Below are positions 1-7,539 of a stretch of DNA of 13,760 bases, one piece after another (within the stretch, counting starts at the first letter, position 1; every line of letters starts with the position of its first letter). The stretch comes from Euperipatoides rowelli. Its lineage: Eukaryota; Onychophora; Udeonychophora; Euonychophora; Peripatopsidae. The translations under genes were made by a program, and so were the position numbers. The notes below the pieces were generated by a model, which saw nothing but the letters and a program-made list of their open reading frames with translations, was not told where the DNA came from and made no database searches. The stretch lies in NCBI GenBank assembly GCA_003024985.2, contig PXIH01S0008427.1. One strand, written 5' to 3'.

Positions 1-580
1 CAGAACTTTCTCAAATTGTCTGGTTTGACCTTATCATTTAAATTTTTATTTTGTACATAAACTTTTTATTTTTATTTACATTTTCTAATCAAGTTTTAAG
101 TTGGAATGGAATGTAAATGTTTTCATATCCTTCACAGGGCCAGAGAACATATTTTAAATCTTAATTCTTTTATTTTGTTTATTATAGAGTTCAATTTTGT
201 ACACTCTATATTTGTATTGTAACTTATCCTATGTTGTGTAATAAACCGAATAATAATAATATGATTTCTTTCGATATGATAACACTACATTAATTGCATT
301 CATGAGCATATTGTTACTTTATAGAACTGATAAAATTCTATTAGACTGGAATAGTTTATTGTATTATTTAACACACAACAGATCATGATAGAATATAAAT
401 TTTCATCTTTCACATCTGTCTTAACAAAAGCAAATACAGCATATCTAGCTGTTAATTAGATAATTGGCCTATAGGAATTTGTGTACTTTAGAATAGTAAA
501 GTGGTAGCCTTTTGAAATTTCAAAACTAGACTAAGTAGTTATTGTAGGTCTACTTTTGTAAGCATATCCCATAATAAAAT
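1..580. other. AT-rich non-coding sequence
   Basis: No reading frame, splice-bounded exon or RNA gene could be supported here. The sequence is AT-rich with scattered stops in all frames. An AATAAA lies at about 240-245, which could in principle be a polyadenylation signal, but such hexamers are expected by chance in this composition. The stretch may be an Atg2 intron or intergenic DNA; the window does not decide. Confidence 0.5.
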
Positions 581-620
581 AAAACCAATATAACTAAATA
601 TGTTTAGTTATATTGGTTTT
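581..620. repeat. Perfect 18-bp inverted repeat (hairpin)
   Basis: The arms 581-598 and 603-620 are exact reverse complements (AAAACCAATATAACTAAA and its complement), separated by only four bases. Eighteen perfect pairs with a tiny loop is far beyond chance for this length of DNA. It may be a small foldback element, a remnant of a MITE, or a cruciform-prone site. No target duplication is visible at its edges. Confidence 0.85.
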
Positions 621-627
621 GCGGTAA

Positions 628-823
628 TCATGGTTCAATATGATCTGAACTTATCAATAGTACTAGCCTGGAATGCATTCTCAACTGGATCTTGAGTAAT
701 TGTCTTTCAAATCTTTCCTGATAAGTCAGAATGTCCATTTGTTTCATGATCTTTGTCTCTGAAGAGAAAGATTATGACCAAAATTAAAGGAGGTCTTCCG
801 TATAGTATCCGCCATTAAGAATT
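628..823 (-). pseudogene. Decayed coding relic, interrupted by the transposon
   Basis: This stretch is richer in G+C than its surroundings and holds overlapping minus-strand open segments in shifted frames. One frame, read from 823 down to a TGA at 746-744, includes ADTIRKTSFNFGHNLSLQ. A second runs from an ATG at 747 to a TGA at 630-628 (39 codons; includes MDILTYQERFERQ). A third ends at 637-635 and contains QDPVENAFQASTIDKF. Successive pieces look protein-like, as expected if one old coding sequence has taken frameshifts. With the transposon at 832-2359 and one target copy removed, the first frame continues without a stop into the right flank, to an acceptor-like CAG read on the minus strand at 2380-2378. 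I do not recognise the protein. QDPVE is loosely reminiscent of a motif in some transposases, but this is weak. It could also be chance. Confidence 0.4.
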
Positions 824-831
824 CCACCAAT
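824..831. repeat. Target-site duplication, left copy
   Basis: CCACCAAT lies directly outside the left terminal inverted repeat and is repeated exactly at 2360-2367, directly outside the right one. An 8-bp duplication abutting both ends is the expected footprint of a cut-and-paste transposase making 8-bp staggered cuts. Confidence 0.88.
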
Positions 832-856
832 GGCAGAACTGCAGAATAACCCAGAC
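832..856. repeat. Left terminal inverted repeat
   Basis: This 25-nt sequence starts GGCAGAACTGCAG and matches the reverse complement of 2335-2359 except at its third and fifth bases. Weaker similarity (an AAAGAA-like stretch) may extend a few bases inward. Confidence 0.88.
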
Positions 857-950
857 CCAAAGAAAATAGTCCCATTTATTATTTAGAATAAAAAAAAAAA
901 TGAGTAAAAAAAGGTTAAATTAACTTAATTTTAAAATTTCGGCAATTTAA

Positions 951-1400
951 TATAGCCGAATTTACTAAATTTTGGCAACCGAACATAAAAACGTTATTAT
1001 AATATAGCCAAAGCCTATATTTTATAAATAAAATAACCCATACCGGCACACATCATGAAAGTAGGCTACTAATTGTTTAAAAAAGTGATCCTGAAGTTAT
1101 TATAATTGTCTAAAAAGTGGGGCTTTTGGTTCCATTTACTGTATATTAATTTCTTAATAAAAGTAATATATAAATTATTAATTTTAAAATTTTGGCAAAT
1201 CAAGAAAGTAACGTAATTATTATCTACTAAAAGCCTATATTTTATAAACTATTGTCGATAATAAATAAACATTTTCTAATTTTGTCAACTTAATATAACT
1301 TAATTTTAAACTATCGTTAACTGAAAATAAAATTTGGATCAAATATCGTCGTTTATAATCTAGTAAAACCCTATATTTTATAAACTAGGTCGATAATAGG
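951..1400. repeat. Three diverged internal repeat units in the transposon
   Basis: The 15-mer CCTATATTTTATAAA occurs exactly at 1014-1028, 1234-1248 and 1370-1384. Each copy is preceded by a related stretch with TTTGGCAA or TTTGGATC, then CGTTATTATAATATAG-like sequence. In the second and third copies it is followed by CTA(TT/GG)TCGATAATA. Spacings are 220 and 136 bases, so the array is irregular, with other sequence between units. Internal subrepeats are common in non-autonomous DNA transposons. They may be old duplications or binding sites; nothing here shows a function. Confidence 0.7.
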
Positions 1401-1417
1401 ATCACCCTTACAGGCAT

Positions 1418-1774
1418 TTGGCCAACTTAATATACGGTACTATAACTAATTTACAAATCTTAGCAAATGCTTCCTTCATCCAAAAAAAAAAAAAAGGAGA
1501 ATCTGTCAAACAAACATATCGCTATTTTGGCAATGTAATTACTAGCAAAGGTCAATATTTTCTAAACTATCTGCGGATAATGTTAAATGAAATGCCGAAA
1601 ACAAGTAATGAAATTCTAGCTGAAAGTAATATTAGACATCTTTTACATGTAAGGTTATTTCACATTTCGATTACCATAGGGTTGGAGCATAGTGTATTTC
1701 ATATATACAGAAAGTATATTTCACACGTAGTTGGAATTAGGATTCAGGCTAAAAAGTTAATGTTAGATATGTAA
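1418..1774 (+). pseudogene. Possible decayed non-LTR reverse transcriptase fragment
   Basis: A 118-codon open frame lies inside the DNA transposon; this is long for such AT-rich DNA. From about residue 33 it reads YRYFGNVITSKG, which resembles the (F/Y)KYLGSxITSDG block near the C-terminal end of reverse transcriptases of RTE- and CR1-like LINEs. About 50 residues on, FHISITIGLEHS could correspond to the FxxSVxxYGxExW block that follows in those proteins. It ends IQAKKLMLDM, where the family has a Trp/Cys-rich segment ending in (M/L)LRI. The catalytic YADD region is absent. The similarity is from memory and weak. A transposase relic or a chance frame are alternatives. A run of 14 A's at about 1482-1495 encodes the early lysines. 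Confidence 0.3.
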
Positions 1775-2160
1775 TTAAACTTTAATGAAGGCTAACCCTG
1801 GTCATCCATTAATCGGCTCTATAAAAGTTCTAACCAATTCTGCCTCCTAGCGAGAAACATTAACATGGTCCCGTCTGTTTCTCGAGACTTTATCCGATAT
1901 CAGCGGAAGTAATTATCATTTAAGATTTAATAATTTTTATTTATTGATTTCATTTGTTTTTAAGTATAAAAAATTTAAAATCTAATATATTATAGAGAAT
2001 AAATTCTACCAAAATACATATAATACTGTAAACCATTAGCCTAATTTCGATTTTTACACTTAAGGTAAATAATTGGACGTATTGTCTCATCATTTGTTTC
2101 ACTTAATAATTAGGATGCTTATATTTACCAGGATCGTGACTTTGCCGGAAAAGATAGATT
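1775..2160. other. Non-coding interior of the transposon
   Basis: No open frame or repeat unit was recognised here. Bases 1795-1915 are somewhat richer in G+C than the rest of the element, which would suit remnant coding or subterminal binding sequence, but no motif could be assigned. Confidence 0.4.
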
Positions 2161-2180
2161 TTCTGATAAACTTATCAGAA
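2161..2180. repeat. Short hairpin, 9-bp arms
   Basis: TTCTGATAA (2161-2169) pairs exactly with TTATCAGAA (2172-2180) across two bases. It lies near the right end of the transposon and may be a subterminal transposase-binding or structural site. Confidence 0.6.
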
Positions 2181-2257
2181 GATTTAACTTTCACGGTGTA
2201 TCCACTAACTTAAAAATAAGTCATTGTGTGTATCCTACTACCCATATGGGTGGAGGG

Positions 2258-2324
2258 ATATTAGATCTGGTGAATAAATCGCCTTTTAGTATATGATCAG
2301 TAATTTATTCATCTGATCTAATAT
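2258..2324. repeat. Subterminal inverted repeat, 22-nt arms
   Basis: The arm 2258-2279 (starting ATATTAGATC, ending TGAATAAAT) and the arm 2303-2324 are reverse complements with only a few mismatches in the middle, around a 23-base spacer. The hairpin ends 10 bases inside the right terminal repeat. No matching hairpin was found at the left end, so the two ends differ. Confidence 0.75.
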
Positions 2325-2334
2325 TCTTTCTCGT

Positions 2335-2359
2335 GTCTGGGTTATTCTGCAGTTATTCC
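2335..2359. repeat. Right terminal inverted repeat
   Basis: Read on the minus strand this begins GGAATAACTGCAG and matches the left terminal repeat at 23 of 25 positions, with the inner 20 identical. Confidence 0.88.
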
Positions 2360-2367
2360 CCACCAAT
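2360..2367. repeat. Target-site duplication, right copy
   Basis: Exact copy of CCACCAAT at 824-831. The flanking bases differ on both sides, so the duplication is exactly 8 bp. Confidence 0.88.
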
Positions 2368-2912
2368 TCCTCTGGGGCTGTAAATTTATTTTATTTTTTG
2401 ATCATAAGCCCTTAATTTGTATTTTATTTCTACATCTGCTCAAGTGCCCACTTTTCAGATTGTGATCCTTCATATTAGCCTTTTATCTTTATGAAATGAT
2501 ACCTTGGTTCAAAGGAGAATACCAATGCTGGTGTTCTTTTCTACCATTAAACTTCTTATTTGCTATTTACATATACTATTGAAGAATACCTCCAATTTTA
2601 AAAAAAATGGATAAGTGGTTTAGGAATGAATTGCTCCACAAAATTAACATGCACATAAAAATCTAATTTCGAAAAAAAATAACAGACTTAAAACTTTGCA
2701 TTTAGTTTCTAAAATTTTATGGCAACAAAATGTACTGTATATACTCAATTGGTCTTAATTTTACTTCATGACAAGAATTACTAAAAATAAACTCATACAG
2801 TTCTTTGTTTTTTTTTCTTTTTAAAATTTTATTCATTTCTGTATACTGTTGCTCTTTTTATTTTTATTTTTGCATTTATTTCTTATATTAAGATGTTTTA
2901 TTTTTATTTCAG
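2368..2912. other. AT-rich sequence before Atg2 exon, presumed intron
   Basis: The first bases (2368-2377) appear to be the other side of the broken minus-strand frame described at 628-823. The rest shows no exon. It ends in a T-rich tract and TTTATTTCAG, a good 3' splice site for the first Atg2 exon seen, so at least the last part is intronic. The preceding Atg2 exon was not found in the window. Confidence 0.55.
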
Positions 2913-3005
2913 GCCTTTGTATTTACCCCTCCGAACCCTGTTGACTGTTGAGGCTCTAAGTGTGTCAAGTAATATTGTTTCTGATTCACCTGTTACACTT
3001 TTCAG
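2913..3005 (+). CDS. Atg2: Atg2 exon A, autophagy lipid-transfer protein (partial)
   Basis: ATG2 is a rod-shaped lipid-transfer protein that bridges the endoplasmic reticulum and the growing phagophore, working with WIPI/Atg18 proteins and ATG9. This 93-nt exon starts after TTTATTTCAG and ends before GTAACT. The first base completes a codon begun upstream. Thirty codons follow, opening PLYLPLRTLLTVEALSVSS and ending near DSPVTLF, and the last two bases (AG) start an Arg codon. The LPLRTLLTVE...SVSSNI pattern is typical of the conserved ATG2 core ahead of the CAD region. The other frames hit stops, which supports the phase. It joins exon B in frame through the split Arg codon. Confidence 0.9.
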
Positions 3006-4065
3006 GTAACTATTTGTCTAAATGTTTTTTTCTATGCTAATGGGGCATATGATTTATGCATTTATAATTTCTTTTAACTCATGACTAAAATTAAAACGGG
3101 TTTTTTTTTTTTTTTTTTTTACATCATAAATCAGATAATTACACCTTTCACCTTATGACATGATATGCTGTGACTGCAGTTCAAATAGGCTTTTTTTTAA
3201 AGGGCGGTCTAGTAGACTTATCAAATTATAACAGTAGATTATACTTTGACTATTTATTAACTCTTTTACTTAAAAATTAAGTTTCCCAGACAACAGATCA
3301 AATAATCAATATTTATTTATTTTAACTTAGATGAATGGGACAAATCTTAATTACATGTGAGTTACATCCACACTGACAGGAAACAGATATGATTAGCACA
3401 TACTGTATAATAATTTGATAAAAGAATTTATAATTTTAAGAACTTTAGTGATTAGACAAATTGCACATCACTTGCAGATAAACTCATGCTAATCAATTAA
3501 AGCTGGTATGAACAGTTGATATATTAAATCAGGATTTGAACTCAGGGTCCAACATTTGAATTTAATAGATTTTGATATCGCCATCATAGTTTTTTTTTTG
3601 GGTAAAATTGTAGAATGTAGATAATTTATATTACAAACATTGAGACTATGCCTGATACTGTAACTTTTGTTCAAGGGCATAATAGTCTCCTTACCCATTT
3701 TCTGTATATACTTGTAACTGCTACAATTCTTATTTCTTTGTGACTGGACTTGAACTAAAGATTTATTTGGAGTCAGAGAAGAACATTTTATCAGGCAACT
3801 ATCTTCTCCCTCCCCCTGCTCCATTGCATCAAATTAAAAATTTTGAGTGTGATAGTGGCCACTCACTTTGTTGTTCAATACTGCATTTTGGATGTATGAA
3901 ATTAGTGATTACATTTTCAGGAATAACATACTATAATGTGTTGGCCTCTGTCGCATGAGACGTTTATTTTTATAGATTAATATTTTTTTCATGTGATTTA
4001 TCTAAATCAAATTTGTATTATTTAAATCCATATATTTTTTAAACCCTCTACTGGCTAACACAGTC

Positions 4066-4460
4066 TTGGGGAAATCGTAATTGTCTGTGACAAAAAAGTC
4101 AGAGAGAGACACTTTGTAACTGCCATGCATTCACTGAACAGCAGCAAGAAAAAGACAAGAATTGCCGTGGCTTCCATGATGGTCAGTCTGTTAATGAGTT
4201 AACATATTGCGGTTCTTCCTCTTTATTTTTGCAATAAAGAAAATCTACATTGAAGATAAAGATATCTTAGAATGACAAGAACAGGGAGTCATAATGTGTT
4301 GACACCTTACGGTTAAATCTCACACAAAGTGTGACGTGTGTACGAGTGAATGAAAAGTTCATTATGCTTTTAGTCACTTGCTAATGCACATTGCACATAT
4401 TGTAATATATTTATTATGAAAAGTGCATATATGCAAACAACAATGTAATAGGATAACCTT
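4066..4460 (+). repeat. Interspersed repeat family, copy 1
   Basis: This copy shares an ordered series of blocks with 4480-4990 and 5776-6130: a GAC...GTC/TCTGA start, GCATTCACT (4127-4135), GAATTGCCGTGGCTTC (4159-4174), GGTTCTTCCTC-TTTATTTTTGCAATAAAG near 4210-4239, GAAGATAAAGA, a TGTTGACACCTTACGGT block near 4299-4315, and a closing CAATGTAATAGGATAACC. The copies are all in the same orientation and diverged. No terminal repeats, target duplications or coding potential were found. Ends are approximate. Confidence 0.65.
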
Positions 4461-4479
4461 TTTGCTAGAAAATAAAGCT

Positions 4480-4990
4480 CAGGGAAAATTATAGTTCCCC
4501 ATGACAAAGTCTGATACTTCATAACAGCATCATATTCACTAAACAATAGAAGTTGTTAGACTCCTATGTCGGTGACTGCTTAAAGAAAATACTAAAGTGA
4601 AAGTATAGACTAGTAGTTGCTATGGCTTCCATAATGGTTAATATAGTAAAGGATTGACATGTTGAGGTTTCCTCATTTTATTTTTGTAATAAAGAATTAC
4701 TGTGGTTAATCTATTAATGAATTGGCATACTGTGGTTCTCCTCATTTTATCTTTGAGATAAAAAATTAAATTATCCATATGTGCAAAAAAAACTTTAGAA
4801 AGATGGTGGAGATGGATAATGTGCTGACGGTTTAAGGTAATATCTCTCGTAAAGGGTAAACATGTTGCCTCTGAACGAGTGAAAGAAAAATACAAAACAT
4901 GTCTGCTATAGTTTTGACTGCTCTCTGATTCACAGATCATAATATATTTAATTAGTATAAATATACACACATCAATACGGTAGGGTAAAG
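4480..4990 (+). repeat. Interspersed repeat family, copy 2 (internally duplicated)
   Basis: This is a second copy of the family, with ATATTCACT (4532-4540), GCTATGGCTTCC near 4619-4630, GGTTTCCTCATTTTATTTTTGTAATAAAG, a GATAATGTGCTGACGGTTTAAGGT block near 4815-4838, and the end block ATCAATACGGTAGGGT. It is longer than the other two because the middle is duplicated in tandem: about 4634-4698 (ATGGTTAATATAG...) is repeated with changes at about 4702-4767. Ends are approximate. Confidence 0.65.
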
Positions 4991-5248
4991 ATAATTTATT
5001 GGTCGTATTTTATAAACAATTCTGACCAGGTTTATAGTAGACATTTTGCTGGGCCACAAAAAAAGAGACATTATTTGTAGGACAGCTACTGTATATCTGC
5101 CATTTTTTAACTATAAAAATAATTGAATAACATATCAATTTAACAACTGGATACAGTTAATAGAGTTCATCCAGGGTATACCAGTAATAATGTTTATCCA
5201 GACTAATGGGATGTTTAAATTCACCATTCTCAAAGAAAATGATTGCGT

Positions 5249-5272
5249 ACTATAATTTTAAAAAATTATAGT
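5249..5272. repeat. Perfect 11-bp hairpin
   Basis: ACTATAATTTT (5249-5259) and its exact complement (5262-5272) are separated by two bases. Most pairs are A-T, so it is less striking than the 16- and 18-bp hairpins in this window. Confidence 0.6.
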
Positions 5273-5584
5273 GATTGTTTTTGTTAATTAATTTTGATCA
5301 GGTTTTTTAAATCAAACTTTTTTCAGAAATAATAATATACTTGTGCCAATCAAAATGCATTTGATATATTTTTATTCCTTACTTGAAGTTTAATTAATTA
5401 TGTTTATTTCGGCATAGCTCCTATAATCTCATTTATTGCTTTTGTTTTGTATTTTTTTTTTCTTTCTGTTTTAGTCTGTGACTCCCTATCATTGAATTAG
5501 TGGCTAAGAAAGAAACATCCCTACAGAAATAATAATAAATATACAACAATCTTCTAATTATTTTTTTAATGATTTATTTCACAG

Positions 5585-5655
5585 GTGTTTGGTTGAGGAT
5601 GGGGCTGTATATATTTCAAACAAGTCGGACAAAAATGTGGTAGATTTACAAAAAG
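5585..5655 (+). CDS. Atg2: Atg2 exon B (partial)
   Basis: This 71-nt exon lies between TTATTTCACAG and GTAATT. The first base completes the Arg codon (AG|G) left by exon A; 23 codons follow, from CLVEDGAVYISNKSDK to VVDLQK, and the final G begins an Asp codon finished in exon C. In ATG2 proteins the stretch right after the SVSSNI block has this form: a Phe/Cys-(I/L)-(L/V)-(E/D)-D-A/G-A-x-(Y/F)-(I/L)-S segment, then an acidic/basic turn and a DYVCV segment. The exact phase match and order make the assignment secure. It lies between copies 2 and 3 of the interspersed repeat. Confidence 0.9.
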
Positions 5656-5775
5656 GTAATTTATTTATTTTACTGTTTGGGGTTAAAATTTTAACAGTAA
5701 ATATTTGAATTTTGATGGTAGATGGGATGCTTAATCCTTTTTATTTTACATTAAAGTACAAAAAAAAAAAAAAAA

Positions 5776-6130
5776 TTCCCTACGACTATACATCTGAAAG
5801 ACCCTTACTCATAACAGCCTAGCATTCACTAAAAATGAAAGTTGTGAGAATTCTATTTTGAGAAGTGGGCAGGAAGAAAACAAAGTACAAAGTGTAGGAA
5901 TTGCCTTGGCTTCTTGATGTATACTAATAGATTAAACATATGTGGTTCTCCTTTTTTATTTTTGCGATTAATTCTCCATAGGAGAATTTTTAATAAAAAA
6001 GATAATGTAGATTGATAATCTGCTAGTGCTTCACAGTAATAAAGATGGTCTAGATTTCTGAGGGAAAGAAAAGTTCACTCTTATGTATAGTATATATGAT
6101 ATATTTATTACAGAAGCGTAATAGGCATCG
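5776..6130 (+). repeat. Interspersed repeat family, copy 3
   Basis: The third copy has AGCATTCACT (5821-5830), GAATTGCCTTGGCTTC (5898-5913), GGTTCTCCTTTTTTATTTTTGCGAT near 5943-5968, GATTGATAATCTGCTAGTGCTTCAC near 6010-6034, and the end block AAGCGTAATAGGCATC. It follows directly on a run of 16 A's (5760-5775). A small perfect hairpin AATTCTCC-ATA-GGAGAATT at 5970-5988 sits within it and is missing from the other copies. The start is sharp at the A-run; the end is approximate. Confidence 0.6.
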
Positions 6131-7497
6131 GTGGATTTTTTGGGTTAACAGGACTCTACTTACAGAAGCAATATTTAATTTTAATAGAGATGGGAGTGCC
6201 TAATCCATTCATTCCGATCAGCACGTTATGCACTTCTCTAATAATTATATTATGATCTGTATATTGGGAAGTGATTGAAAGCTAGTCAGATATTTTTTTC
6301 TCTCGCATACATCGGTAACATGTTTGCATTTTACGTGACACATTACATCAGTACATTATCACTCTCAATTCTAATCTTTCTACGATGTTTTCTTTTTCAA
6401 ATATGGATAATTTTTTATTACCAATAAAATGAAACAGACAATATGTCAATCCATCAGTAGATTAACCCTTATGGAAGCAACAGGCAATTCTAATGCTTTG
6501 ACTTAGACATGTATTTAACCATTTCTCAAAATGGGATTTTGACACCAACTTCTTTTCAATGAATGCAAAGCTGTTATGAAGTAAATGTCCTGCAGACTTT
6601 GAGTCCCAGTAATTTATGATTTTCTCTAGATTTTATTCCCTAGCAATATATTAACATTTAACCTCCTGATAAATGCTGAAGATTCATATTCCAGCTTATC
6701 AATATACCTTGATAGTGAAACTATTTATTCACTGGCAAACTCAGTTAAATGATTTTATGCACTTTCATAATTTATTAAATTACATCATATAGAGTGGACA
6801 TTTACTAAATCATAGAGCAGACCCCTTTTTTTTTGGTTTCGCATCTGCTTGTACATCATTTATCTGTTATAACTAACTTTCCAAATATGTAAAATATCAA
6901 TTTGAAAAAAAAACAGCCTAAAATCACTCGCTTTTCTCATTCTGATGAAATTTTGTTTTCCTTTTGGGATTTCTAAATCTAATAATAAATCTAATAAATG
7001 TCGACCAGTCAGTTATTTGACCTACGAGTGCTGAACAACTTGTATATAGTGCTTTACATTTTTTTGATTTTTGTTTCCTGCAGTTTTTACGAGATTTGTA
7101 CAAAGTGCATTATAATTAAATGTGAAAGCATGTTGGTAATACACAAAGTGATTAATCTGACTTGAGTCACTCAAATATTTTGACTTTTCCTCCAGGCTAG
7201 ACTAAAGGATCAACCATGTGACTGACTTGTAAATCTCAATGGAAAAAAATAATAATTAACGATTATAATAAAATGATAACTATTAGTCAAAGGCGAGGTC
7301 TAAACCCATTGCTTCTGGTGAATGAACGCAGCATGTTGAACTTGGATTAAATTTAAAGAAAATTTCTGAACCATTTTTGGTCAATATCTATGTATGTTTT
7401 GCTTTCTCCACTAATATTAGAACTAATCAAAGTATAACTATAGAAGATAAAACATGACTATTCCATTAACAAAAACTGGGTTTAAATCATACATGAT

Positions 7498-7539
7498 AAG
7501 AGTTTAAATTATATGACTTACTGTATAATTTAAACTCTT
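7498..7539. repeat. Perfect 16-bp inverted repeat
   Basis: AAGAGTTTAAATTATA (7498-7513) is the exact reverse complement of 7524-7539, with a 10-base loop (TGACTTACTG). It is a hairpin inside the third-largest block of intron sequence and may be a foldback element remnant. One TACTGTAT site (7519-7526) overlaps its loop and right arm. Confidence 0.75.

Larger units (their letters stand above)
832..2359. mobile_element. Non-autonomous TIR DNA transposon, 1,528 bp, 8-bp TSD
   Basis: The element is bounded by 25-nt terminal inverted repeats (832-856 and 2335-2359) that agree at 23 of 25 positions; the inner 20 (AACTGCAGAATAACCCAGAC) are perfect. An exact 8-bp direct repeat sits immediately outside each end. 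Eight-base duplications are typical of hAT, P and Merlin elements. The GG start of the termini is unlike the usual CAG start of hAT and fits Merlin better, but the superfamily is not settled. No intact transposase is present. Inside are three diverged repeat units (about 951-1400), a decayed open frame (1418-1774) and hairpins near the right end. The near-identical termini and intact TSD suggest a fairly recent copy, moved by a transposase encoded elsewhere. The orientation is unknown. Confidence 0.85.
3006..5584 (+). other. Atg2: Atg2 intron A-B, 2,579 bp
   Basis: The intron runs from GTAACT to TTATTTCACAG. It holds a T20 tract at 3101-3120, two copies of an interspersed repeat (4066-4460 and 4480-4990) and a hairpin at 5249-5272. 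Open frames inside it (for example 3489-3824 and 4638-4970 on the minus strand) have no recognisable protein content and are taken as chance; the second lies within a repeat copy. Confidence 0.8.

Noticed and set aside
3101-3120. T20 tract, and similar runs at 8096-8113, 12313-12328 and 13520-13539
   Set aside because: These are simple homopolymers common in AT-rich introns. They were considered as retroposon tails, but no retroposon body lies beside them.
3489-3824. 111-codon open frame, minus strand
   Set aside because: It lies in the Atg2 A-B intron, has low-complexity composition and no recognisable motif, and overlaps a plus-strand frame (3740-3958) that is equally unconvincing.
4638-4970. 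110-codon open frame, minus strand
   Set aside because: It lies wholly within interspersed repeat copy 2 and is not kept open in copies 1 and 3, so it is not a repeat-encoded protein.
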